Below, one piece after another: positions 1 through 7,976 of a DNA stretch of 28,941 nt. Below the pieces are notes generated by a model, which made no database searches, was not told the origin of the DNA, and saw only the letters and a list, made by a program, of their open reading frames with translations. This stretch comes from an uncultured Methanobrevibacter sp. GTDB taxonomy: Archaea > Methanobacteriota > Methanobacteria > Methanobacteriales > Methanobacteriaceae. How positions within the stretch are numbered: the first letter of the stretch is position 1; every line of letters starts with the position of its first letter. The stretch is from positions 1-28,941 of the forward strand of contig NZ_CALGFC010000063.1 of assembly GCF_937881195.1 (NCBI RefSeq). The letters are read 5' to 3'. The position numbers were made by a program, and so were the translations under genes.

Positions 1-118
1 ATAATATTTTTTATAATATTTTTTATCTTATTTTTAAGTTATTTTTTATAATATTTTTTATAATATTTTTTATAATATTTTTTATCTTATTTTTAAGTTA
101 TTTTTTATAATATTCTTT
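1..118. repeat. AT-rich compound tandem repeat
   Basis: The 12-nt unit ATAATATTTTTT occurs at 1-12, 13-24, 48-59, 60-71 and 72-83, with a variant at 107-118. A 23-nt block is inserted twice, identically, at 25-47 and 84-106, so the larger pattern repeats every 59 nt. No reading frame of note covers it. It continues to the window edge, so its full length is unknown. Confidence 0.85.
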
Positions 119-345
119 AATTTCTTTTTATATTATTTTTAATATTATTATTTATTTTTTTATTTTCTATTTGATTTTATAGTCTTTTTAACTTCTTTAT
201 CAATTTATTAATTTAACTTTTTTCTTCAATAGTCTATTATTTATTAAATATTTTTATACTAGTAAAAACAAATTTTATCATGTTATATTTTCTATCATTT
301 TATGATATTAGATATGACTAAAATATTCAATATAGAGGAATCAAA
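119..345 (+). promoter_or_regulatory. leuA upstream region with TATA-like box and palindrome
   Basis: This stretch is non-coding and very AT-rich. A TATA-like TTTTTATACT lies at 251-260. A palindrome, TATCAT-TTT-ATGATA, lies at 293-307, about 40 nt before the leuA start. The Shine-Dalgarno GAGGAA at 335-340 stands 5 nt before the GTG at 346. If the TATA-like box is used, the palindrome would lie in the 5' leader; its role is inferred only from position. Confidence 0.45.
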
Positions 346-1884
346 GTGGAAATAAAAGATATGAATATTCCAAAGAGTAAAAATTTTCCAAGTAAGGTTA
401 AAATTTTTGATACAACTCTGAGGGATGGAGAACAAGCTCCAGGAGTAGCTCTAACTACTGATGAAAAGATACAAATAGCTCAAAAGTTAGACAATCTTGG
501 GATAAGCACTATTGAATACGGATTTCCCGCTGTTTCTGAAGGAGAACGGGAATCAGCTAAACAAATCAATGATTTGGGTTTGAATGCCAATATTTGTGGT
601 TTAGCTAGAGTATTGAAAAATGATATTGATGCTTTGTTGGATTGTGATTTAAGTTATATGCACACTTTTATTGGAACCTCTCCTCTTCATAGAGACTTTA
701 AACTTAAAATGTCAAAAGAAGAGGTTATAAACAAGGCTTCTTCTGCTATTGAATATGCTAAAGATCATGGCATAACTGTAGAATTTTCTGCAGAAGATGC
801 AACTAGGACTGAGAAAGACTATCTTTTAGAAGTTTATAAGGCTGTAGAGTCTGCAGGTGCAGATTTAATCAATGTTCCCGATACAGTAGGGATTTTAGTT
901 CCAACCACTTCTAGAACACTTATTTCTGATCTTAAAAAAGAATTATCATTACCAATAAGTGTTCATTTTCATAATGATTTTGGATTGGCAGTAGCTAATT
1001 CTCTTGTAGCTATAGAATCTGGAGCAGAACAAGCTCATGTAACTGTAAATGGTATTGGAGAAAGAGGAGGAAATGCATCTTTAGAAGAACTTGTTGTTAC
1101 ATTAAAAGTAGCATATGGTCTTGATTTGGATATAGATACTACTCAATTGTATAATTTATCTGATTTCGTTTCAAGGGTTACTGGTATAAAAATGCCTCCA
1201 AATAAACCTATTGTGGGAGATAATGCATTTGCTCATGAATCTGGAATTCATGTACATGGTGTTTTAGAAAATGCAGCTACTTATGAGCCTATTGATCCTG
1301 CACTTGTTGGTCACACAAGAAAAATTGCTTTAGGTAAACATACTGGTGCTAATGCACTTAGAGCAAAACTTAAAGAATATGATATTAAGATGAATGAAGA
1401 ACAGTTTTGCACAGTTTATGATCAAGTTAAAGGGCTTGGTGATAAGGGAAAATCTATAACTGATGCTGATTTAAAAGCTATTGCAGTAACAGTTCTTGGA
1501 AAAGCTAAAGAAGAAGCTGTAAAATTAGTAGGATTATCAGTTAGTTCTGGTTCTGGAAAAACTGTTTCACCAACAGCGACTGTAAAATTAATGATTAATG
1601 GAAAAGAGAAAGAAACCTCTTCTATTGGTGTAGGTCCAGTTGATGCAGCATTAAATGCTATTCAAAAACTTGTTAAAGGAACAACTAATATAGAACTTGA
1701 AGAGTACCATATAGAAGCTATCACTGGAGGAACTGATGCTTTAGCTGAAGTTTTTGTTATTACTTCTGATGAAGAGGGAAATAGTGCCACTGGAAGAGCT
1801 ACTCGTGAAGATGTAATAATGGCTAGTGTAGATGCTGTTTTAAATTCTATTAATAAAATTTTAATGATAAAAGAGGCAAAATAG
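346..1884 (+). CDS. leuA: 2-isopropylmalate synthase
   Basis: This enzyme condenses acetyl-CoA with 2-oxoisovalerate, the first committed step of leucine synthesis, in the cytosol. The N-terminal TIM barrel (about 18-285) shows the DRE-TIM signature FDTTLRDGEQAPG at 21-33, with R26 and D27. The metal-binding pair HFH is at 207-209 and NGIGERGGNASLEE at 235-248. The FAHESGIHVHG segment is at 295-305. Residues about 370-505 form the LeuA dimer/regulatory domain, where leucine feedback acts in this family. At 512 aa the length fits archaeal LeuA. The regulatory domain argues against AksA homocitrate synthase, which is shorter; citramalate synthase (CimA) is the main alternative. The GTG start is supported by GAGGAA 5 nt upstream. 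The gene stands alone before alba. Confidence 0.85.
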   Translation: MEIKDMNIPKSKNFPSKVKIFDTTLRDGEQAPGVALTTDEKIQIAQKLDNLGISTIEYGFPAVSEGERESAKQINDLGLNANICGLARVLKNDIDALLDCDLSYMHTFIGTSPLHRDFKLKMSKEEVINKASSAIEYAKDHGITVEFSAEDATRTEKDYLLEVYKAVESAGADLINVPDTVGILVPTTSRTLISDLKKELSLPISVHFHNDFGLAVANSLVAIESGAEQAHVTVNGIGERGGNASLEELVVTLKVAYGLDLDIDTTQLYNLSDFVSRVTGIKMPPNKPIVGDNAFAHESGIHVHGVLENAATYEPIDPALVGHTRKIALGKHTGANALRAKLKEYDIKMNEEQFCTVYDQVKGLGDKGKSITDADLKAIAVTVLGKAKEEAVKLVGLSVSSGSGKTVSPTATVKLMINGKEKETSSIGVGPVDAALNAIQKLVKGTTNIELEEYHIEAITGGTDALAEVFVITSDEEGNSATGRATREDVIMASVDAVLNSINKILMIKEAK

Positions 1885-2052
1885 TTTTAATATTCTAAAT
1901 CTTGATGATTTAATTTTATAAACTATTTTTATTACTTTTTAACATTTTTTTTATTTTTTATTATTATTTTTAGTTAGTCTATAATTTTTTTTATTATTAT
2001 AATAAATAATTTTAATGTTTTTTCAATTTTAAAATTAATAATATATTAATAA

Positions 2053-2130
2053 ATCTTTTAAAAGATATTAAAAAACATAAATTATATAATATGGTTAAAT
2101 AAATATATTATTATTTAATGTCGGAGGTCA
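2053..2130 (+). promoter_or_regulatory. alba promoter: 14-bp palindrome, TATA box, RBS
   Basis: A perfect 14-bp palindrome, ATCTTTTAAAAGAT, lies at 2053-2066. A TATA-like AAATTATATAAT follows at 2079-2090. About 25 nt further would be the transcription start, giving a short leader that contains the strong Shine-Dalgarno GGAGGT at 2123-2128. The palindrome sits just upstream of the expected BRE/TATA and could be an operator, but that is inferred from position only. Confidence 0.5.
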
Positions 2131-2135
2131 TTAAT

Positions 2136-2414
2136 ATGCCAGAAGAAAATATTGTATACATTGGAAGTAAACCAGTAATGAATTACGTACTAGCAGTAGT
2201 AACTCAGATGAACAGTGGCGTATCCGAAGTTGTTTTAAAGGCAAGAGGAAGGGCTATTAGCAGGGCAGTTGATGTAGCTGAGATAGTTAGGAATCGTTTT
2301 GTACCTGATATGGATGTTGAAAATATCGAAATATGTACAGAAGAAATTGTTGGAAACGATGGTGTTTCCACTAATGTTTCTACTATTGAAATACGTCTTA
2401 AAAAAGATAACTAA
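2136..2414 (+). CDS. alba: DNA/RNA-binding protein Alba
   Basis: Alba is a small archaeal chromatin protein that coats DNA and RNA as dimers. The protein is 92 aa and opens MPEENIVYIGSKPVMNYVLA, the usual Alba start with the conserved Lys of GSKPVMNY that contacts nucleic acid and, in Sulfolobus Alba, is acetylated. The middle KARGRAISRAVDVAEIVRNR is the typical Alba core. I chose the ATG at 2136 rather than an in-frame ATG at 2118, because GGAGGT at 2123-2128 lies 7 nt before 2136 and downstream of the earlier ATG. It appears monocistronic, with its own promoter and a terminator directly after the stop codon. Confidence 0.95.
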   Translation: MPEENIVYIGSKPVMNYVLAVVTQMNSGVSEVVLKARGRAISRAVDVAEIVRNRFVPDMDVENIEICTEEIVGNDGVSTNVSTIEIRLKKDN

Positions 2415-2430
2415 AGCTTCAGCTTTTTTT
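2413..2430 (+). terminator. Short hairpin plus T-run after alba
   Basis: The inverted repeat AAAGCT-TC-AGCTTT at 2413-2426 overlaps the alba stop codon and runs into seven T residues ending at 2430. This is a compact terminator. In archaea the T-run alone may suffice, so the hairpin may not be essential. Confidence 0.6.
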
Positions 2431-2540
2431 ATCTATTTTCTTTTTATATAACATTTCTTTGATCTTTAGTTAATAATTTATTTTTGATTATTATATTTTT
2501 TTAACCTAAATTGATTTATTTTTTATATTTTTTTGTTAAA

Positions 2541-2640
2541 ATATAATTATAATATAATTAGAATATAAAATTAGAATAGAATTAAATTATAATATAATTA
2601 AAATATAAAATAAGATAAAATTAGAATAGAATTAAATTAA
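2541..2640. repeat. Imperfect duplication in alba-AKR convergent spacer
   Basis: A block at 2551-2570 recurs at 2591-2610 with one difference. The block containing TTAGAATAGAATTAAATTA at 2571-2589 recurs at 2621-2639, displaced by a 10-nt insert. The spacer lies between two converging genes (alba and the aldo/keto reductase) and holds no gene. Confidence 0.7.
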
Positions 2641-2674
2641 AATTTAAATAATAAAATAATAAACTTTAAGATGC

Positions 2675-3847
2675 TTATCTATATAATATTAATTTTACTA
2701 TTTTTCCTAAAAGTCTATAATACCATTTATCCATTGATTTACTAACATTCTTTAATTCTTCAATAATAGCTATTTCCTGAGGACATTTTTTTTCACATAT
2801 TCCACATTGTGTACATTTATATGCAGCTGATTTATCTTCAGTAGCATTAACATACATTATTTGTGGTTTAAACCCTCCAAACATTGATTTATCATTATAT
2901 GATGAAAAACATGTCGGAATGTCTACACCTTTTGGACAAGGCATACAATAAGCACAGTTTGTACATTCTACTTTTATCTTATTCTTAAATTCTTCTTTAA
3001 CTTTTTCAAGCATTTCTTTTTCTTCTAAGCTAAGTGAATTTGGAAGTGCATCTGATGCTGCCTTAATATTTTCTTCTATATGTTTTTCATCATTCATTCC
3101 TGATAATACAACTTTGACTGCAGGATTATCCCAAACCCATCTGAAGGCCCATTCACCAGCAGATCTTTTGATTTTAAAATCATCAATAATTTTTTGAGCA
3201 TTTTTCGGTAATTTATCAACTAACATTCCACCTCTCAAAGGTTCCATTGCTATAACGCCTATATTTTTTGATGCAGCATATTCTAATCCTTCAGTTCCTG
3301 CCTGATAATTTTCATCAACATAATTATACTGTATCATACAAAATTCCCAGTCATAATCATCAATGGTTTTTTTAAACTCATGTAAATTTCCATGAAAAGA
3401 GAATCCAAAGTTTATTATTCTTCCATTTTTTTTCTCATCTTCAATAAAATCTAAAATTCCAAATTTTTTTAAGTTTTCCCAGTCTTCGAATTTAATTATG
3501 TTATGAATCATATAATAATCAATATAATCCGTTTTTAATCGTTCTAATTGCTTTTCAAATATTTCATCCATTTTTTGCCTTGTTTTAACAACTTGAGCTG
3601 GCATTTTTGTTGCAATTTTAACTTTTTCCCTATATCCATTAGATTTTAAAATTTTTCCAAGAGTTTTTTCACTTCCAGGATATAGATATGCGGTATCAAA
3701 ATAATTAACTCCATTTTCTATAGCTGTAATTATTTGTTTTTCTGTTCTTTCATAATCAATGGATACATTTTTTCTGGGATATCTCATGCACCCATATCCT
3801 AATATAGATAATTTATCTCCATTTTTTTCTATTTCTCTATACATCAT
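2675..3847 (-). CDS. Aldo/keto reductase with C-terminal 2x[4Fe-4S] domain
   Basis: This is a predicted soluble oxidoreductase of the aldo/keto reductase superfamily with a ferredoxin-like tail (COG1453 type). Numbered from the farthest upstream GTG at 3856, the AKR tetrad is visible: D54 and Y59 (FDTAYLYP), K84 (IATKMP) and H118 (YYMIHN). After the barrel come CTNCAYCMPCP (C298, 301, 304, 307) and CTQCGICEKKCP (C348, 351, 354, 358), enough for two [4Fe-4S] clusters. The substrate is unknown. I prefer the ATG at 3847 because GGGTG at 3858-3854 sits 6 nt upstream and overlaps that GTG. It is the last gene of a minus-strand group with the flavodoxin/ferredoxin protein (53 nt upstream) and an ArsR repressor. 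Confidence 0.85.
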   Translation of the reverse strand: MMYREIEKNGDKLSILGYGCMRYPRKNVSIDYERTEKQIITAIENGVNYFDTAYLYPGSEKTLGKILKSNGYREKVKIATKMPAQVVKTRQKMDEIFEKQLERLKTDYIDYYMIHNIIKFEDWENLKKFGILDFIEDEKKNGRIINFGFSFHGNLHEFKKTIDDYDWEFCMIQYNYVDENYQAGTEGLEYAASKNIGVIAMEPLRGGMLVDKLPKNAQKIIDDFKIKRSAGEWAFRWVWDNPAVKVVLSGMNDEKHIEENIKAASDALPNSLSLEEKEMLEKVKEEFKNKIKVECTNCAYCMPCPKGVDIPTCFSSYNDKSMFGGFKPQIMYVNATEDKSAAYKCTQCGICEKKCPQEIAIIEELKNVSKSMDKWYYRLLGKIVKLILYR

Positions 3848-3900
3848 AAATTGCACCCTTATTAAAGAATTTTTATTAGTAGTTATTATAATTATTTCTA

Positions 3901-4662
3901 TTAAAATTCTATATATGGATTGATATACCGATTTCTCTTTATTGTAGAATTACCATATTCAATTGCTCTTGAAGGACAACGATTGATACAAGCAGTACAA
4001 TGACTACATTTTTGTTTAATCCATTTTGGTCTTTCATCATTCATTTTTATAGCTTTTGATGGACATACAGTTTCACACAATCCACATACAGTACATTTTT
4101 CAGCAACACGAAATTTCTTAGTTTTACGAAACATTCCATAAAATCTATAAGCTATAGGTGTTACTATTGCACTTATACCATGTTTTACAAAATATCCTTT
4201 TTTTCTATTTTTTATTTCATCAATTATCTTTTTTAAAGATTTATTTGCAGCATTAATAGTTATTTTTGAATCTTCCTTATTCGCTGGATCATAGATCATG
4301 ATATAATTACTAGGCATTTCAATTGAATAGCTACTACTTAACTCCAGATTTTTTGATTTTAATAATTTTGCTAAGCTTTTATCTGCATTTCCAATACCTG
4401 AACCACAAGTAATTATTGTATATATAAAAGGAGTTTCTTCTGTTTCTAAATTTAATTTATTTATGAATTCAGACACTATTGTAGGCATTCCATAAAAGTA
4501 AACTGGAAATATTATTCCTATTTTTTCTCCTTTCTCAACCTTATAATTAAAGATATTTTCATTCAATGCTCTACCCATATCAACTAATTTTACATGTTCT
4601 GATTTTTGTATTTTTTCAGCTACATATAATGAATTTCCTGTTCCTGTAAAATAAAAGATCAC
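3901..4662 (-). CDS. EFR1-type flavodoxin/ferredoxin protein
   Basis: This is a predicted electron-transfer protein of 253 aa. The N-terminus is a flavodoxin-like domain (about 1-150) with the FMN-phosphate loop FTGTGNSLYVAE at 5-16. The C-terminus carries two ferredoxin motifs, CTVCGLCETVCP (C190, 193, 196, 200) and CSHCTACINRCP (C219, 222, 225, 229), so FMN plus two [4Fe-4S] clusters are expected. GTG is the start, with GAGGA 7 nt upstream. It lies between the ArsR gene and the Fe-S aldo/keto reductase on the same strand. It may feed electrons to, or take them from, that reductase; this is inferred from proximity and shared cofactors. Confidence 0.85.
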   Translation of the reverse strand: MIFYFTGTGNSLYVAEKIQKSEHVKLVDMGRALNENIFNYKVEKGEKIGIIFPVYFYGMPTIVSEFINKLNLETEETPFIYTIITCGSGIGNADKSLAKLLKSKNLELSSSYSIEMPSNYIMIYDPANKEDSKITINAANKSLKKIIDEIKNRKKGYFVKHGISAIVTPIAYRFYGMFRKTKKFRVAEKCTVCGLCETVCPSKAIKMNDERPKWIKQKCSHCTACINRCPSRAIEYGNSTIKRNRYINPYIEF

Positions 4663-4783
4663 TTATAATTCCTCTTTTTTATTTGAGTTATTTAAACATT
4701 TTATGAGAATATTTTTTATAAGAAAGATATTGAGAATATTATTTTTTAAAATGCTATTTTTATAAATGCTATTTTCAAGAATA

Positions 4784-5080
4784 CTATTTTTTATCTAGAT
4801 TCAAAATCTCATTTACTTCATCAAATATATTTTTATTGATTCTTGCAACTAGAAATTTGCCTTTTCGTTCAGTAAATATTAAATCAGCATTACTTAACTC
4901 TTTAAGATGATGAGAAATCGTAGGAGATCCAATATTAAATGTTTGAGCAATAGTAGATATCAAACATCCATCACAATCGTCATAGCTAGCTTCTTGATTT
5001 TCAACTATTTTTAAATAAAGTTCTAGTCTGTTAGGGTTGGAAAGAGCTTTAAAAATTTTTGCCATTTTTTTAGTATCCAT
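4784..5080 (-). CDS. ArsR-family repressor with a CxxC pair
   Basis: This is a 98-aa winged-helix repressor. The core KALSNPNRLELYLKIV leads to a DNA-recognition helix within FNIGSPTISHHLKEL, then the beta-wing IFTERKGKFLVARI. C36 and C39 (DDCDGCLIS) sit just before the recognition helix, close to where E. coli ArsR carries its CVC metalloid-binding site. They could therefore sense a metal or redox state; the ligand is unknown. I chose ATG 5080 over a TTG at 5092, because GAGGT at 5090-5086 is 5 nt from the ATG and overlaps that TTG. The gene heads the group with the flavodoxin/ferredoxin and aldo/keto reductase genes and probably represses it and itself. Confidence 0.85.
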   Translation of the reverse strand: MDTKKMAKIFKALSNPNRLELYLKIVENQEASYDDCDGCLISTIAQTFNIGSPTISHHLKELSNADLIFTERKGKFLVARINKNIFDEVNEILNLDKK

Positions 5081-5109
5081 CAAATACCTCAATATGATAA
5101 TTCGATAAG

Positions 5110-5154
5110 TATCAAAATAATATTTTTATATTCCAATATATAAAAATTTTGATA
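5110..5154 (-). promoter_or_regulatory. Nested inverted repeats over the arsR promoter
   Basis: The inner arms ATTTTTATAT (5122-5131) and ATATAAAAAT (5138-5147) flank a 6-nt spacer. The outer arms TATCAAAAT (5110-5118) and ATTTTGATA (5146-5154) enclose them. On the minus strand the inner arms include TATA-like sequence about 45-70 nt before the arsR start. A dimeric repressor bound here would block TATA recognition, as expected for ArsR autoregulation. The region is A/T-only, so chance palindromes are a real risk. Confidence 0.45.
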
Positions 5155-5186
5155 TTAAAATAAAAAAAATTATAAATATAAATATG

Positions 5187-5210
5187 GCTATGTATTAATT
5201 CATACATAGC
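5187..5210 (-). terminator. 9-bp stem-loop behind the beta-propeller gene
   Basis: The perfect arms GCTATGTAT (5187-5195) and ATACATAGC (5202-5210) flank a 6-nt loop. The hairpin lies about 30 nt past the beta-propeller stop codon on the minus strand and is followed by T-rich sequence, which fits a terminator separating that gene from arsR. A second operator for arsR is an alternative. Confidence 0.5.
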
Positions 5211-5240
5211 TTTAAATTATCTAGTTTTTATATCCAAAAT

Positions 5241-6494
5241 TTATTCTCTTCTTCGTATAAATACTACCAAAGCGATTATTACAGCTAAAATAGCTATTAA
5301 AACTATTATGGTATAATATATAAATACAGAAATTGGGGTGTTTAATTTATCTCCATCTAATGAATATAAATAACCATCATTACCTGCAAAGAATATTGTT
5401 TCTCCATAAACAACTGATGAAGAGGTTATTGGAGAATTAAAAAGATAAGTTCCTGGGTTATAAGCTAATTTTGGATTTCCAGTATATTTATTTAATATAT
5501 ATTGGGTTCCATCATTTGATCCAAATACAACTTTATCATCATATATTGCAGGTGTAGATCGAACATCTCCTCCAGTTTTATATGCCCATTTGAATGTACC
5601 GTCTCTAGTATCTAAGCATGTTAAATTACCACTATCTGAACCAACATATAGATTATTATTTCTTAAATCTAATGATGCAGATGAATTAACTTTATTGCCT
5701 AAATCATATTTCCAAACAAGAGTTCCATCATTTCCATTTAGGCTGTAAAAAGTACCATCCAAAGAACCTATATATACTTTATTGTCTCCATAGCTAGGGG
5801 ATGCTACTACTTGATCTCCAGTAGTATAATTCCATATTTGGGTTCCATCATTTCCATTAAGTGCAAAAATTACTCCATTAGTAGAACCGATATAAAGTGT
5901 TCCATTAACATATGTTGGTGAAGATTTTACTTTTCCTCCAATTTCTTTCTCCCATAATTTAGATCCATCTTTTGCATCTAGTGCATAAACTTTACCATTA
6001 TCTGCTCCAAAATAGAGAGTATCATTAGTTACGGTTGCAGTAGATTCAATTGGTTTTGAAGTTTCGAACTTCCAAGATAATCTTTCATTTTCTACATTGT
6101 AATTATACATATATCCCTTATTGTTGTTTACAATTGTTCCCACAAACAAATTATCTCCTTTAACAACTGGAGATGCTGTTACAGTTCCATTTAATTGATA
6201 TTCCCAATTTTTATTACCATTTTCCATATTCACGGCTTCAAGTAATCCATTTTGGGATATAACATATATTATTTTATCTTGTATTGCAGGGGAAGATAAT
6301 ATTGGGTTATTCATACCATGCATCCATAAATTTGAAACAAAATCTCCTGCTTCATCTATAAATCCGGTATGTTCAACATTTTCTTGAAACATGGTCCAAT
6401 TATTATTAGCTCCTGCAATAGGGTTTATAAAAATGGCTAGAATAGCTAACCCTATTAAAATTTTTTTAAAGTTATTTGATATTAATTTTGACAT
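5241..6494 (-). CDS. Membrane-anchored PQQ-like beta-propeller protein
   Basis: This protein is predicted to be extracellular with a C-terminal anchor. It starts MSKLISNN, then has a hydrophobic signal segment (KILIGLAILAIFINPIAGA). Next come about eight propeller blades of the PQQ/pyrrolo-quinoline-like type, each of the form LYxGSxxGxxxxLxxxDGxxxWxY. The final partial blade (TIFFAGNDGYLYSLDG) probably pairs with the N-terminal strand to close the ring. A single transmembrane helix near the C-terminus ends in basic RRRE. The role is unknown; such propellers often act as scaffolds or in envelope assembly. ATG 6494 was chosen because GGTGG lies 4 nt upstream; a longer reading from 6518 has no such support. 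It follows an ABC permease gene on the same strand. Confidence 0.85.
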   Translation of the reverse strand: MSKLISNNFKKILIGLAILAIFINPIAGANNNWTMFQENVEHTGFIDEAGDFVSNLWMHGMNNPILSSPAIQDKIIYVISQNGLLEAVNMENGNKNWEYQLNGTVTASPVVKGDNLFVGTIVNNNKGYMYNYNVENERLSWKFETSKPIESTATVTNDTLYFGADNGKVYALDAKDGSKLWEKEIGGKVKSSPTYVNGTLYIGSTNGVIFALNGNDGTQIWNYTTGDQVVASPSYGDNKVYIGSLDGTFYSLNGNDGTLVWKYDLGNKVNSSASLDLRNNNLYVGSDSGNLTCLDTRDGTFKWAYKTGGDVRSTPAIYDDKVVFGSNDGTQYILNKYTGNPKLAYNPGTYLFNSPITSSSVVYGETIFFAGNDGYLYSLDGDKLNTPISVFIYYTIIVLIAILAVIIALVVFIRRRE

Positions 6495-6567
6495 TAAACC
6501 ACCAAGTAATAAATACAAATCTTTTTAATATTATCTGATTGATTCGTTTCGATGTTTATTTCGCGAC

Positions 6568-6614
6568 TAGTTTTTATAGAAATTTTATATAAATCATTAT
6601 TAGTTTTTATAGAA
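6568..6614. repeat. Direct repeat between permease and propeller genes
   Basis: The 14-nt TAGTTTTTATAGAA occurs at 6568-6581 and again at 6601-6614, a period of 33 nt, in the short spacer between permease stop and propeller start. On the minus strand a TATA-like TTTATATAAAA lies between the copies, so a separate promoter for the propeller gene is possible. Confidence 0.55.
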
Positions 6615-6616
6615 GT

Positions 6617-7864
6617 TTATACATCTCTATCAAATCTCATAACTCCTAATGCAAAGAAGAATAATAAAAATCCTACTAAAACAACAATATCGATCCATAT
6701 TCCTCCAATTCCCATTCCTTTTAGCATTACTCCCCTCATAGCATCATTTAAATAAGTTAATGGGAATAAATATGCTATTTTTTGGAATATCCATGGCATA
6801 GTTTCTATTGGATAGAATACTCCTGATACAAACATCATTGGCATAGTAAATGGCATAACAATTTGTGTATAATCTTCTTGTGTCTGAGTTGTTGCTGAAA
6901 TCATTATTCCAAAACCAACAAAAGTCAATGCACCCAGAATCAGCACACCTATAGCTAAAAATATATTTCCATTTATCGTTATTCCAAATAGTAAAATTGC
7001 CGCGGCTAATAGAACCAATGCTTTTAAAACTTCAATTATAAGTTTTGAAAATATTTTTCCTCCAACTACAGTTGTAACACTTGTAGGAGTCATAAATAAT
7101 CTTGCTAATTCTCCAGTTTCTCTTTCACCAGCAATTGATTGGCCCATACCCATCATACATGACATCATAACTGTCATAGCTAAAACTGCAGGAACTAAAA
7201 AGTCAATATATGCTATATCTCCATATATTTTGTTTATTTGGAGGTTTATGGAGTCCACCATTCCATTAATACTTGATTGAACATTTGTGGCTCCTGATGC
7301 ATTATCGGTATTATTTGATTCACTAGCTGAAGTTCCACTATCAACTGTCCCACTACTATTTGTTGTGGCTCCCTGACTGCTTATTGCAGCATTTTGAACT
7401 TCTAAATTAGCTAGTTTTTCGGCACCTATTTGTGCGCTTATTTTACTAAATAAACCTTGTGCTGCTGGAACAATTGCCTGCGAAGCTATTTGATCAGACG
7501 AATCCAGATAAAGTACTACCATCTTGCTTTGATCACTGGCATCATCATAGTTTGGAGGCAGTATTATGGCTGCCTTAACCTCCCCTTTATCGACCATCTC
7601 CTTTCCTATATTTACATTTGTCGTAATATTTTTTACTTCAAATAAGGACATATCTTTAACAGCCATAAGGGTTTGATCTGTTAAATTTCCTTGGCTTTGA
7701 TCAACGATTGCTATGGGAACATTTTCAATTGATCCTCCCATACCATAACCAAATAATGTTATCATTATTATTGGGAAAAGAAACATTGATATTAATCGTG
7801 GTTTATGCCTCCAAAGAGATAAAAGATCTTTTTTAAGCATCCACATAAATTTTTTTCCTTCCAT
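6617..7864 (-). CDS. ABC-2 type exporter permease
   Basis: This is the membrane half of an ABC exporter, 415 aa. One transmembrane helix near the N-terminus (about 25-44, ISMFLFPIIMITLFGYG) is followed by a large outside domain of about 160 residues. That domain includes a Ser/Thr/Asn-rich, low-complexity loop (about 163-200). Five further helices follow: about 222-240, 265-290, 300-320, 335-355 and 385-408. This is the ABC2_membrane_3 (DrrB/YhgE-like) layout. ATG 7864 has only a weak ribosome-binding site; an internal ATG 18 nt downstream is possible. It lies just after its ATPase gene. The substrate (lipid, drug or envelope polymer) cannot be told from sequence. Confidence 0.85.
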   Translation of the reverse strand: MEGKKFMWMLKKDLLSLWRHKPRLISMFLFPIIMITLFGYGMGGSIENVPIAIVDQSQGNLTDQTLMAVKDMSLFEVKNITTNVNIGKEMVDKGEVKAAIILPPNYDDASDQSKMVVLYLDSSDQIASQAIVPAAQGLFSKISAQIGAEKLANLEVQNAAISSQGATTNSSGTVDSGTSASESNNTDNASGATNVQSSINGMVDSINLQINKIYGDIAYIDFLVPAVLAMTVMMSCMMGMGQSIAGERETGELARLFMTPTSVTTVVGGKIFSKLIIEVLKALVLLAAAILLFGITINGNIFLAIGVLILGALTFVGFGIMISATTQTQEDYTQIVMPFTMPMMFVSGVFYPIETMPWIFQKIAYLFPLTYLNDAMRGVMLKGMGIGGIWIDIVVLVGFLLFFFALGVMRFDRDV

Positions 7865-7976
7865 ATATTCTCAACTCTTATTATAATTTTAAATATTATT
7901 TTTTTTAGAAATACTCTCTTTTAAAAAGTTATCATTATTAATAAGTAAACATCGCTATTTGATACAATAATTGTAT

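Noticed and set aside
1..118. Possible CRISPR array or origin repeat
   Set aside because: Units are 12-nt A/T tandem repeats without spacers, and there is no Cdc6/Orc1 gene or G-rich origin recognition box nearby.
6552..6755. Short plus-strand reading frame at the end of the permease gene
   Set aside because: It overlaps the permease 3' end and has no recognisable domain, ribosome-binding site or promoter; the permease frame on the other strand is clearly real.
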